From Filosporella fistucella (lineage: Eukaryota; Ascomycota; Leotiomycetes; Helotiales), in assembly GCA_030077755.1 (NCBI GenBank), contig JAQJZZ010000021.1:930001-994000 (forward strand): DNA of 64,000 nucleotides. The letters run 5' to 3'. This document shows positions 54,967 to 64,000 of the stretch, in pieces. The notes beneath the pieces were generated by a model, which was not told where the DNA came from, searched no databases, and saw only the letters and a list, made by a program, of their open reading frames with translations. Within the stretch, counting starts at the first letter, position 1. Each line of letters starts with the position of its first letter. The position numbers and the translations under genes are program-made.

Positions 54967-57843
54967 TCATATCCTACTCCGATCTTTAGGCATTTTCCTC
55001 TCCTCCAATGCCTCCAAATCTTTCTTTTTGTGATAATGAGGCGCAGCCTCATGGAGCCATTCAGGCTTGATAGGCATGCAACTTCGCATGTACTCTTTCG
55101 TGGTTTGCACCAACTCGTTATATATCACCATTTTGATGGGGGGATTTGAGTCCATCAGCACCGACGACGGATGAATGTACACCGTACTATTGTTTTTCAC
55201 TGTTCGGTAGCTGTCGCCACCACGCTGCAACCTGGCCGCATTCGGGAAAAATCCAGCTGTGATGGCTTTTTGGATGGGGACCAAATCTGCAGCACCAACA
55301 CTTGATAGTGTGACTTCGACACGCTCGCATAACTTCGCCAGCTGATCTCTTACATCTCTGGCTCTCGTGAGCGACCTTTGCTGCAGGAAATTCTCTTTCG
55401 CAAAAACGTAACTGAAGTCGCTATCCACCCATTGATTCCAGATATTCAGGAGTGTAAGATGGTCGCCACCTTCCTTGACAGTGAACCGTGCCCGCGCACT
55501 ATCTGCATGCACTTTCTTATCCTTCGGTCGGAAGAATAATGCTGATGATTCACCCAACATAGACACAATCGAAAGTACTTCTTCAACACATCCATGTTTG
55601 TCGGATGCGAGGATTGCCCTCGACACCATTGGGTCTGTGGGAATCTCAGACATTTTGCGCCCGAGAATGGTTAGTTCCCCTTTATGATTCAATGCCTGCA
55701 ATGCAAACAGCTGGTTCAAGGCACCAATCAATGTCTCGGTGGGTGGAGGGTCCATGAAGTCAAATTCGAGGAGGTCATTGATGCCCAAAGATTTCAACAG
55801 CAACACAATGCCGTTCAAATTGGTCCTCTGAATTTCAGGTGTGGTGCTCTCGTCCATCTCGTTCATAAATGCCCACTTCGTGTAAAGTCGGAAGCATTTT
55901 CCTGGCCCAACACGCCCGGCTCGACCACTTCTCTGATTTGCAGATGCGCGGGAGCATGGAACTGCCACCAGGTTTGACATTCCAGTTTGCGGGTTGAAGT
56001 TGTTTTGTTTGACGAACCCGGGATCGATGACATAGACAATTCCATCAATGGTCAAACTAGTCTCTGCAATATTCGTGGCCAATACGACTTTTCGTGCACC
56101 ATCGGGAGTTGGTTCGAAAATCTTGGATTGCAATTCGGATGGCAGGTTGGCGTAGATGGGCGCGATGATCAGTTCCGGAACTCGAGACCCCAGCTTGCGA
56201 GATATTTCAGTGATATTCTGTTCCGCGGCCTCGATCTCATCTTGACCTGTCAGAAATACCAGGATATCACCCTTTCCTTGGGTGGTGTGAATTTGGAACA
56301 CTGTCGTAATAGCAGCAGCGAGATAGTTGGCCTCCGGTTGGGGGGTGTAGTGGATATCGACAGGGTATCTCCGGCCAGGAATATTGAAAATGGGCGCATC
56401 GTCAAAGTACTGAGAGAATCGAGTTGCATTCATAGTGGCAGATGAGATGAGAATCTTGAGCTCTGGCCTTTCTCTTGCTAGATCTTTGATTAGAGCTAAA
56501 AGGATGTCGGTATGAACGGTTCTTTCGTGAGCCTCATCGATCATCAATGCCGAGTAACCACCCAAATCAGGTTCCGTCATAAATTCGCGTAGCAGCATAC
56601 CATCAGTCATGTACTTCAAAATCGTTTTGTCGCTCGTTGAATCCTCGAATCGAATGGAATATCCAACTTCGTTTCCAACTTTCACTCCCATTTCATCAGC
56701 AACACGAGCAGCAACGCTCATAGCTGCGACTCGACGAGGTTGAGTACATCCAACTTTTAAGCCATCTTTGGTATATCCTGCTTCATGGAGGTACTGTGGT
56801 AATTGCGTAGTCTTTCCGCTTCCCGTTTCTCCAACGATAACCAGAATTTGGTATGACTCCAATGCTGTGAGGAATTGGTCACGATATGCATAAATAGGCA
56901 GGCTCTTTCTCGTCTCCTCCATAGACAATGCCCGCTTCTCTGCAGCATCGAGCTGGGCAGCCATGAACCGCTCCTCCTTGCTCAGACCCTTACCCTCACC
57001 CGGCAACCTAGAATCCATAATCCATTTAATGCCTTGCTCTTCATCCAAAACATAGTCGTATTCGCCCTCCTCCGTCCTTTCCTTACTCTGAATCTGAGCC
57101 TTCGCTTTAGCTGCTTGTTCGAGCTCCCATTCCTCATGCTCGGTGACAAACTTCTCATGGCCGTACTCATCCCGGTCCACATAACGTTTGTACATAGCAT
57201 CCTCTTTCTTCTTTCTGTCAATTTTCCCCTTCTCCGTGATGTAATCCTCCGGCATAGCATATCCATCGAGATGATCATCGATTCGTAGTCGCTCTTCAGC
57301 AATTCTCAAGACCTCCCGGTTCTTCGCAAACTCTGCCTTTTCTTTCTCAGAAAGTCTTGCGCCACTTCGAAGCTCCTCGGTTTCTTCAGCGACCTGTTTT
57401 CTTAGCAATGCCAACCGTTCCGTCTCACGCTTCTTGAGATACTCTTGTCGTGACCTCTCCCTCAAGTCGGGGAGTGCAGCACTTCTTGCAGCAGCATCTT
57501 CAGCTAGAGCTCTCCTCTGGGCCAAAACATTGCCTTCTTTCGTCGATGAACGATCCTCGACAAGTTTCTTCGTTTTATCCGCATCTCTTGAGTGTAATCT
57601 TTGCACAAAAGCCTCTTTTTCTGCCTGGTCTCTCCTTCTTTCTCTCTCTTCATCATCCAAACCATCATCCTCCTCCTCTTTGTGGTCGGTTTTCACACGT
57701 TTCGCCGCGGATTCCTGAAATTCAGGCTCCTCCTCAGACACATATTCCTCGTCCCCCCAGCGATCTTCATTCTCCTCATCATTGGCTTGCCTTCGAATTT
57801 TCCGATCCTTGCGCTTCGGGGGGGGCATTTTAGAATCCCCCAT
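54967..57843 (-). CDS. DEAH-box ATP-dependent RNA helicase, Prp2/Cdc28/DHX16 type
   Basis: Spliceosome-activating helicase that remodels the Bact complex before the first catalytic step. Single exon of 958 aa, unusual here for its length without introns. Residues 1-300 are charged and coiled-coil-like ([19 protein letters not shown] and so on). Helicase motifs: GETGSGKT 338-345, [12 protein letters not shown] 436-439, SAT 468-470, [28 protein letters not shown]. Then come the winged-helix/ratchet region and the OB fold ending [10 protein letters not shown]. The N-terminus lacks about 80-100 residues compared with DHX16 and S. pombe Cdc28. The ATG at 57843 fits, and no upstream exon is visible. 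Divergent from SCJ1. Confidence 0.93.
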   Translation of the reverse strand: MGDSKMPPPKRKDRKIRRQANDEENEDRWGDEEYVSEEEPEFQESAAKRVKTDHKEEEDDGLDDEERERRRDQAEKEAFVQRLHSRDADKTKKLVEDRSSTKEGNVLAQRRALAEDAAARSAALPDLRERSRQEYLKKRETERLALLRKQVAEETEELRSGARLSEKEKAEFAKNREVLRIAEERLRIDDHLDGYAMPEDYITEKGKIDRKKKEDAMYKRYVDRDEYGHEKFVTEHEEWELEQAAKAKAQIQSKERTEEGEYDYVLDEEQGIKWIMDSRLPGEGKGLSKEERFMAAQLDAAEKRALSMEETRKSLPIYAYRDQFLTALESYQILVIVGETGSGKTTQLPQYLHEAGYTKDGLKVGCTQPRRVAAMSVAARVADEMGVKVGNEVGYSIRFEDSTSDKTILKYMTDGMLLREFMTEPDLGGYSALMIDEAHERTVHTDILLALIKDLARERPELKILISSATMNATRFSQYFDDAPIFNIPGRRYPVDIHYTPQPEANYLAAAITTVFQIHTTQGKGDILVFLTGQDEIEAAEQNITEISRKLGSRVPELIIAPIYANLPSELQSKIFEPTPDGARKVVLATNIAETSLTIDGIVYVIDPGFVKQNNFNPQTGMSNLVAVPCSRASANQRSGRAGRVGPGKCFRLYTKWAFMNEMDESTTPEIQRTNLNGIVLLLKSLGINDLLEFDFMDPPPTETLIGALNQLFALQALNHKGELTILGRKMSEIPTDPMVSRAILASDKHGCVEEVLSIVSMLGESSALFFRPKDKKVHADSARARFTVKEGGDHLTLLNIWNQWVDSDFSYVFAKENFLQQRSLTRARDVRDQLAKLCERVEVTLSSVGAADLVPIQKAITAGFFPNAARLQRGGDSYRTVKNNSTVYIHPSSVLMDSNPPIKMVIYNELVQTTKEYMRSCMPIKPEWLHEAAPHYHKKKDLEALEERKMPKDRSRI

Positions 57844-58221
57844 AATTGCTGTGTTGTAGGGTAAAGATTTACAACAACAGTTCAGGCTTGAGTAGGTACC
57901 TTTAAAATCTCGCTAGGCTAAGGCTACCTGAAGCTCATGAGGCTGAGCAGTTCCGCCAGGCTGTTAAAAGTGCGTTCTGGGTCCGCCTCGGTCTCTGTAA
58001 AATGCCATCCGAAATCAATTATCCCGATAGGAAGAGACCACTTGTCAGTATCTAAATGTTCCGCCCCTCTCAATAAATCTGGCCCATTCCATCACCACCT
58101 GCGAATTCGCCAATTGACTTCCCAAGTCACTCATTCACTCCTTCTCATGATTGCTTTGGTTTGAATATTGTATTTTCTTTCAAGCACTGGGTTTGTTTGA
58201 AGCCGGCGCAAAGCAGGCGCC
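57844..58221. promoter_or_regulatory. Divergent promoter of the DEAH helicase and SCJ1
   Basis: A 378-bp spacer serves both starts. I found no convincing unfolded-protein-response element by eye. Confidence 0.4.
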
Positions 58222-59608
58222 ATGTGGATTCCCTCAGCTTTGGTCGTGCTCGTGTGCTTGTTACAGCTTGCTGTCTGTACAGAAGACTTCTACAAAGTAC
58301 GTTTCTTTCCCACTTCAAGTATCTGGGTTTTTTTGCATTTCTTAATTAACACAATTACGTTCCGTTGCTAATATATCATAGCTTCTGGGAATAGATAAGG
58401 GCGCTTCAGAACGAGATATCAAACGTGCATATCGTACTCTCAGCAAGAAATACCACCCCGATAAGAACCCGTAATTGTCCCCGCCTTCGAGTTGTCACCG
58501 GCGTACTAACACGGGCAGCAGCAATAATGAAACCGCTAAGCAAAAGTTCGTTGAGGTAGCAGAAGCTTACGAAGCGCTATCCGACCCCGAGTCTCGCAAA
58601 ATCTACGATCAATATGGGCATGAGGGGTTAAAGCAGAGGCAACAGGGTGGTGGTGGAGGGCACCATGATCCGTTCGATCTTTTCTCCCGATTCTTCGGTG
58701 GTGGGGGCCATTTTGGACACCAAGGCCAGCGTCGTGGCCCTGATATGGAAGTTAGAGTTGGGGTTCCTCTCCGCGATATCTACAATGGGCACACTACAGA
58801 ATTTCAATTAGAGAAGCAGCAAATCTGCGACGAATGTGAGGGCTCCGGAAGTGCAGATGGACAAGTTGATACCTGTCACGCATGTAACGGCCACGGAGTA
58901 CAGATTAAGAAACATCAACTCGCCCCAGGAATTTTCCAACAAGTCCAAGTTACCTGCGATCACTGTGGCGGCCGCGGAAAGACGATCAAGAAGAAATGTC
59001 CTGTCTGCGAAGGAAATAGAGTGGTTCGCAAAATCAATACATTCCAGCTCGTAATCGAAAAGGGAGCACCGAAAGGCCACCGAATCAAGTATGAGAACGA
59101 TGCGGACGAAAGCCCTGACTACGTCGCCGGAGATCTACATGTTACACTGGTCGAGAAAGAGGCGAATTTGGATGAAGATAACGAGCTGAAGGTGGATGGT
59201 ACATTTTTCAGGAGAAAGGGGGATGATCTTTACTGGAAAGAACTGCTGTCTCTCCGGGAGGCATGGATGGGCGGCTGGACACGAAACCTCACTCACCTTG
59301 ATGGGCATATTGTACCCCTCAGTCGCCCCCGCGGTGAGACCATTCAGCCCGGGCAGATCCAACGAGTAGTAGGAGAGGGTATGCCCAAATGGCACGAGGA
59401 TGGGGATAGCGTATACCACAAGACCGAATTTGGTGATCTACTAGTAGAATATGTGGTCGTATTACCAGATCAGATGGAGAAGGGAATGGAGAAAGATTTC
59501 TGGGCTCTATGGGAGAAATGGAGGAAGAAGAATGGAGTTGATTTGCAAAAGGATAGTGGAAGACCTGAGGGACCGGTGTCCGGACCTGCGGGCAAAGATG
59601 AGCTGTGA
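58222..59608 (+). CDS. SCJ1: ER-lumen Hsp40 co-chaperone, DnaJB11/Scj1 type
   Basis: Partner of the ER Hsp70 in folding and in handling misfolded proteins. Three exons (58222-58296, 58382-58470, 58519-59608) give 417 aa. A signal peptide (about 20 residues) is followed by the J domain ([28 protein letters not shown] with HPD), a Gly/Phe/His-rich linker and four zinc-binding repeats ([32 protein letters not shown]). Client-binding barrels and a C-terminal KDEL for ER retention follow. The second intron splits the J domain just after HPDKNP. The KDEL contrasts with the HDEI of the PDI-like protein at 19-20.5 kb; both would use the KDEL/HDEL receptor. Confidence 0.94.
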
Positions 59609-60296
59609 GATATGTATCAGTATGTAGATGATGATGAATATAGAGATTTCAAATAAACCTCCTTATTCTCTCTTGTTTAGCTGTTCATGCTGAAGTGGCT
59701 GTGTATTGTTTCAAATTGTCCTTCTGCACAAATAAGATCTCTTCCCAGCCCAGTTGCTAACTCTCGTTTATAATTGTCCCAGTCCAAGTGTCCAACCAGT
59801 TTCTTTTTTTAAGATGGCAATTCCTTTGATTATCCGGCACTATTAAGATTCATCACAACATTCATTTGTACCAGTTTGACACCGACAGAAACCCCGACAT
59901 TCAGCATACTCAACCACGAGGGTTCTTTGACAATTACAAATTTATAATACTATACTATAAAATACTCTTTGCCCTTAGCACTCCTTATTGCCCCACCAAG
60001 CTGTGGGGTATTCCCTTTCATGGAAAGTGACCGTGAACCTGATCTTATGTATGAGGTTCACCTAAACCGCAGGAGGAAAGTAGTTTCCAATGGCTTCTAA
60101 TCTCGGTGGGATTCGTGAGTTGGCGTTTGGTTGTGAAGGGAAGGAGAGTGGGTGGTGTTATGTACTTCACCGACAGAGCAAAATCAGGTATAGGAAGAGA
60201 GGAAACTATAAATAAGGGATGTTGTGGTCAATGAAGTTACTTAAAGATTGAGAATGTGAGTTGTGATTAGTCTAGGGGCATAAAGCGAAATTCTAG
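59609..60296. other. Intergenic region between convergent genes
   Basis: No coding frame seen. Confidence 0.5.
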
Positions 60297-62276
60297 TTAT
60301 ACGAGGACAATGTCTCTGAGTTTTGCGAAAAATTCCTCATCGAGCTGTTGAAACATCTCGTCTTGTCCTAATTTATCGCTTCCGAGAAAAACATCACCAA
60401 TAAATTTAAAAGTACCGTTAGAACATGGTCGGAGAATAACAGGAGGATCGCACCCCGAGATAAGGCAGAGGACATCACCAGGTTGTGATATGTCTGGCGC
60501 GATCGCCAATTGACCTCTAGTCACGATAATTGTTCTACTAATCAATAGCGTCTCCAAGTGGTCTTGGAGCTCTTGAAAGTCTGTCATCTCTGGTAGCTGT
60601 ACTCGTGGCTGTAGAGTGTTGCTATTTACGGAACAACTGGTTTTCCTGTGCCAATCCAAATCAAACGATGAAGGGGATCTTTTGATTGACAACAACTTGA
60701 GGAAGATATTGAGGAGGGCAGCATCACTGTATGTCAACTCCTGTGTGCTCCAGAGTTTTAGGGCTGGAGTGTATAGCTCATGAAGGGTTTTGGTAGCGAT
60801 AGTCAAGTGGCATGGGGAATCAGTCTGGATCACCACATGCCCGTCGACATCAAAAGCCACACCTGTCTTGTTCAGGCCAGGGAGAAGCTGATACTCAAGC
60901 TGAGTCTCTATCACGGCATCAATCACAACCCCTTTTACTCTCAATTCGGATAAATCTCTAGAAAAGCTAGCGTGCGCCTTCCAAGAGTGACGCCCGGAAT
61001 GAGAGGTAAGGATGACACAACGTTGTCCTAATCGCCAATCCGGCATCCAAGAAGGATATTCAGGATGCCACACCGAGTTTTGTGAGTGACAAAGTATGTC
61101 CAGAGATTTAGTCTCGATGATTGATGCTTTGACCACTGTTTTGTACAAGTAATCGACTGGTCGGTCGTAATCAATCGATATTGAGTGTTGAAAAAGTGAA
61201 GATGTTAAGCCGAGAAGAGAGTAGATCTTGTCATGCGGGAATTTGCAAAGTCGAAGTCGATTGCTACTGAGCCATTGCAATGAGCCGGGATACACGCAGT
61301 CCCATATCCCGCCGCCGCCCTTTTTTCGATCCAAGACAAGATCGAAGACAGCCTGACATGTCGGGCTGTCTGTACAATATCCATTTTCACTTTTGAAGTA
61401 ATGGCTACTGGTAAAATGCTCGTAGGTGGCCCTGATGACTCTTATTGCCTCACTGAATTCTCTCCAGGATATGGTAGTATTCCCGCATAAGAAAATCAAG
61501 TCCTTCGCGACAACGACTTCTTGCACTATCCATGCTCGTAGCCACCAAGGTCTACTTATTAGTCGATGCAGGGCACTCCAATTTAATGTGTTGCTGGCAC
61601 AAAGGAGTTCCTTAATTACAGTAGGAACAGTAGGACTGTAAAAATATTCTCCAAGACCTCCTGCTTCGATGGCCAATGTCGAAAGTGTTTTTGCAAATGC
61701 AAGGCCGATCATACTATCGGCACTCGACTCTCCCAGCCACACTACGACTCGGCTTGCATTAGCAAATATGTGTTGCATCTGCCGGATCTGGCACTTTTTC
61801 TCCTCTGCATTCTCTTGATCTATGCAAATAGCATCAACCCATATCTTTCGGGGCTGATCTGAATAGCGCAAACGACGAAGAGCATGCTCCAATGTCGGAG
61901 TAATCCTGAAAGACTGTTCATTCAAGAGAATCTGTTCCGTCTGCTCTTGAACACCCCAAGCATAAGAAATTGCCTCGTATGCATGTGGTAGGGTTGATGT
62001 TGAATCTTCCACGTTTCGGCGTCGTAATAACTTGGTTCTTCGTCGAAACAGTGCAGCAGACTTTCGTGCGCGCTTTGGAAGAGAGGATTTTGATTGAGAA
62101 GCTCGTGAATTCCCCTCTTTTTGGGTGGGGGATTCATAATTGTGATAAACATTTTCTAGTTGACATTTGACCGCAGCCTCCTCGGTATTAGGCAGAATTG
62201 TTAAGAGACGAAATGCCTGCTGTCGATCTTCGGCATCGTTTAGTGGCGAGTATGGGAAATGCGGCGAGTGGGCCAT
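60297..62276 (-). CDS. HET-domain protein
   Basis: Single exon of 659 aa. HET motifs are in order: FRLLTILPN near the start, YEAISYAWG (100-108), IWVDAICIDQ (145-154), ASRVVVWLGE (about 175-183) and WWLRAWIVQEVVVAK. A basic insert (residues about 55-90, with RRRTKLLRRR) separates the first two. The C-terminal QPGDVLCLISGCDPPVILRP is the usual second conserved block. HET proteins act in heterokaryon incompatibility and related cell-death responses; which, if any, this one controls is unknown. Unlike the HET protein at 34-36.6 kb it has no zinc cluster. Confidence 0.88.
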   Translation of the reverse strand: MAHSPHFPYSPLNDAEDRQQAFRLLTILPNTEEAAVKCQLENVYHNYESPTQKEGNSRASQSKSSLPKRARKSAALFRRRTKLLRRRNVEDSTSTLPHAYEAISYAWGVQEQTEQILLNEQSFRITPTLEHALRRLRYSDQPRKIWVDAICIDQENAEEKKCQIRQMQHIFANASRVVVWLGESSADSMIGLAFAKTLSTLAIEAGGLGEYFYSPTVPTVIKELLCASNTLNWSALHRLISRPWWLRAWIVQEVVVAKDLIFLCGNTTISWREFSEAIRVIRATYEHFTSSHYFKSENGYCTDSPTCQAVFDLVLDRKKGGGGIWDCVYPGSLQWLSSNRLRLCKFPHDKIYSLLGLTSSLFQHSISIDYDRPVDYLYKTVVKASIIETKSLDILCHSQNSVWHPEYPSWMPDWRLGQRCVILTSHSGRHSWKAHASFSRDLSELRVKGVVIDAVIETQLEYQLLPGLNKTGVAFDVDGHVVIQTDSPCHLTIATKTLHELYTPALKLWSTQELTYSDAALLNIFLKLLSIKRSPSSFDLDWHRKTSCSVNSNTLQPRVQLPEMTDFQELQDHLETLLISRTIIVTRGQLAIAPDISQPGDVLCLISGCDPPVILRPCSNGTFKFIGDVFLGSDKLGQDEMFQQLDEEFFAKLRDIVLV

Positions 62277-63249
62277 GCTAACAGATATAATAGTTCAAGG
62301 TAAAGAGAGAAAAATGTAGGTAGGAAGGAAAGGAAATCGGACAGTGAAGATAGGTAGTGACTGCGAAATAGCACAGCCTTGCGCTTCCATCCGGTCCAGC
62401 TGGACGGGCCCAAAGGGCACAATCTTTGATTTTATAAGCCTGAGGCACCAGGAAAACGGTCCAGCTGGAGGTGGAAGAGGAGATAGGTATTACCATGACA
62501 TCAAGAATTTCATGTATCTTCTGTCTCTGTCGAGAACATTCAAGCATGACAAATCTCTCTCGGTCTGTATTAACGACAAGATTAATGATTCTCAACCGCT
62601 AGAGCGTCGATGGTATAGACGAAACGCGGGGGCTAGTCGATGTTAGTGATAATCGGTAGTGGAGGGGAATGGCTCCCGAAGCGGCTTTTGACGATGTTGA
62701 CAACACGATCTATGATATAATCAAAAGACAGCAAGATGTTCTCTGCAGTCAAGGTTTGGCCTGAAGGCGGCCACCGATCTCGGTTTGGATGAGAAATTAG
62801 ACAATTCGCACACCTACAGTACTACCACCTCCATTTATAGTGTTCGGTATGGCACGTTTCCCGCTATGCGATCGTAGACATTCGGGAAAAGCAGGACGTC
62901 GGTTTCAAGATTTCACCACAGCAGTGAGGTACTTTCGAGTGACATCGTGCTTCCCTTGTTCGAGTAATCACGGTATGTTCAAAATGCTTGGGATCTTGAG
63001 TTGAATTAGACACATTTTCAATTGAACAAGCGCTATATTTCCTCAGGAAATAGAATTCTGAAATTGTCCCGCATTATAGGTATTAACAACGGCAAAAAAT
63101 AAAGCAATTTGGTATCTTCCAACCGGTTCCACTGACTCCACGCATATCATAAAATATCATTAACCTCCTCCTCCAGACCCCGATTAACAAAACAATCTCC
63201 TTTCCCCTTCCTTGCCCTTAACTGCATCTCAGTACCTCGGTCCCAGTAT
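62277..63249. other. Intergenic region
   Basis: Upstream region of the HET gene. Short frames only; nothing supported. Confidence 0.45.
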
Positions 63250-63837
63250 CTAAACACGGGATCGATACCATCTGCGGCGGTGAGTGGTGTGAACCTTAGT
63301 CTCACGCTTTCGGCGATGCATAACATAGATACCAAGGATTGCAGAGGCAAGGAAGAAAATGGATGCGAGAAACAAGAATGCGAGATCGGCCTTGAATTTA
63401 TCGCAGGAGCCGCCGTTGGTGAGGCCATGCCAGTTCCAGATACTGCCGCAGTTGGGACCGATGTACTATGAATTTGTTAGATTTGTTTGCTTTGAGGAGG
63501 CTGGGAGGGAATTTACGTTTGCAAGCAGACCAAAAGCAACCATCAAGCCGACGAAAAGAAGGAAATCGATAGGCCAGTGAATGAAGCTTGATAGGAATGG
63601 AAGGAGGAATAGCAGAGAGAAGAGGATGCCGATAGCCGCGATCACTTCCGTATAGATGAAGCGCTTCTTATTCCATGCTGAGGTACCACGAGATTTATGG
63701 AGGTATTCGCCTGTGAGTCCTGCGACGACAGCAGTGAATGCCAGCTAGAAGGATAAGTTTATATTCAGGGGAGTGAGGGAGGGAAGATTTACCTCGCCAA
63801 TACGGAGAAGCAGGGAGAAGAGATCGATCATGATCAT
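63250..63837 (-). CDS. Four-helix membrane protein, MARVEL-like
   Basis: Three exons (63793-63837, 63517-63744, 63250-63465) give 162 aa; introns are 48 and 51 bp. Four hydrophobic segments (LAFTAVVAGLTGEYL; VIAAIGILFSLLFLLPFLSS; FLLFVGLMVAFGLLAN; LAFLFLASIFFLASAILG) fit the MARVEL fold common in small fungal membrane proteins. NCGSIWNWHGL between helices 3 and 4 is a typical loop, with Cys residues (also SCDKFKADLAF). The tail is basic (HRRKRETK). Such proteins act in membrane organisation, but this one has no assigned role. ATG 63831 is an alternative start. Confidence 0.8.
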
Positions 63838-64000
63838 ATTGGCGATTGTGAGTGTTTAGCTGTTGAGTGCTTGACTTTGAAAGTGGATGGTCAGATGAAG
63901 TGAGGGACAAAGTAGGCTATAAGTACTCGAACAAAAGCTACGTCAATGCCAACGTTGCTGGCTACGTATGCAAAGAGAATAACTGTATGGAACCGGCTAC

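Noticed and set aside
1..64000. tRNA, rRNA, CRISPR array, intact transposon or long terminal repeats
   Set aside because: I looked for B-box-like GGTTCGA motifs, regularly spaced repeats and transposase or reverse-transcriptase motifs and saw none; weak or degraded copies could be missed by eye.

Overview
The window is nuclear DNA of a filamentous ascomycete (Pezizomycotina). Most genes are split by 43-107 bp GT-AG introns with CTAAC/CTGAC-type branch sites. The gene content is typical of these fungi: Zn2Cys6 regulators, HET-domain proteins, a secreted AA9 monooxygenase, a GH5 mannanase and a Mep-type ammonium transporter. The mix of small secreted proteins, F-box/leucine-rich proteins and HET proteins suggests Leotiomycetes, but that is inference. 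I see no tRNA, rRNA, CRISPR array or intact transposon. Exon joins were worked out by hand from splice signals, reading phase and family resemblance. Spans run from start codon to stop codon, and exon positions are given in each entry.

Layout. 0-17.5 kb is metabolic and secretory: AA9 LPMO, a Zn2Cys6 regulator, an O-methyltransferase, a GH5 mannanase, a secreted FAD amine-oxidase-like protein, a short Zn2Cys6 protein with a Tyr/Ser/Gly-rich tail, and a glutamine-amidotransferase-like protein divergent from an ammonium transporter. 17.6-20.5 kb holds a divergent pair: a prolyl-4-hydroxylase-like dioxygenase and a PDI-like protein that has lost its CxxC and ends in HDEI. 21-28.3 kb has an eight-cysteine secreted protein, a gene-poor stretch with a decayed AIF-like oxidoreductase, and a multipass membrane protein. 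28.9-32.4 kb carries NSA2 (60S biogenesis) and an amino-acid permease. 34-49.5 kb is rich in recognition-type genes: a zinc-cluster/HET fusion, an ankyrin protein with a STAND-type N-terminus and apparent frameshifts, two convergent F-box-like paralogues and a large Zn2Cys6 factor. 50.4-59.6 kb is mostly housekeeping: a TFIIIC triple-barrel protein, a METTL7-like methyltransferase, the spliceosomal DEAH helicase Prp2/Cdc28 and the ER Hsp40 Scj1, next to a broken small secreted protein gene. 60-64 kb has a second HET protein and a four-helix membrane protein.

The most interesting system is the divergent P4H / CxxC-less PDI pair. In animals, prolyl 4-hydroxylase alpha subunits need PDI as a non-redox, ER-retaining beta subunit. 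Here a signal-peptide-bearing P4H without a retention signal faces a PDI with an inactive a-domain, b/b'-like domains and an HDEI tail. Second is a structural regularity: all four zinc clusters in the window, including the one fused to the HET domain, are interrupted by a phase-0 intron immediately before the third cysteine. Third is an ankyrin gene whose frame is lost in an (AG)7 microsatellite.
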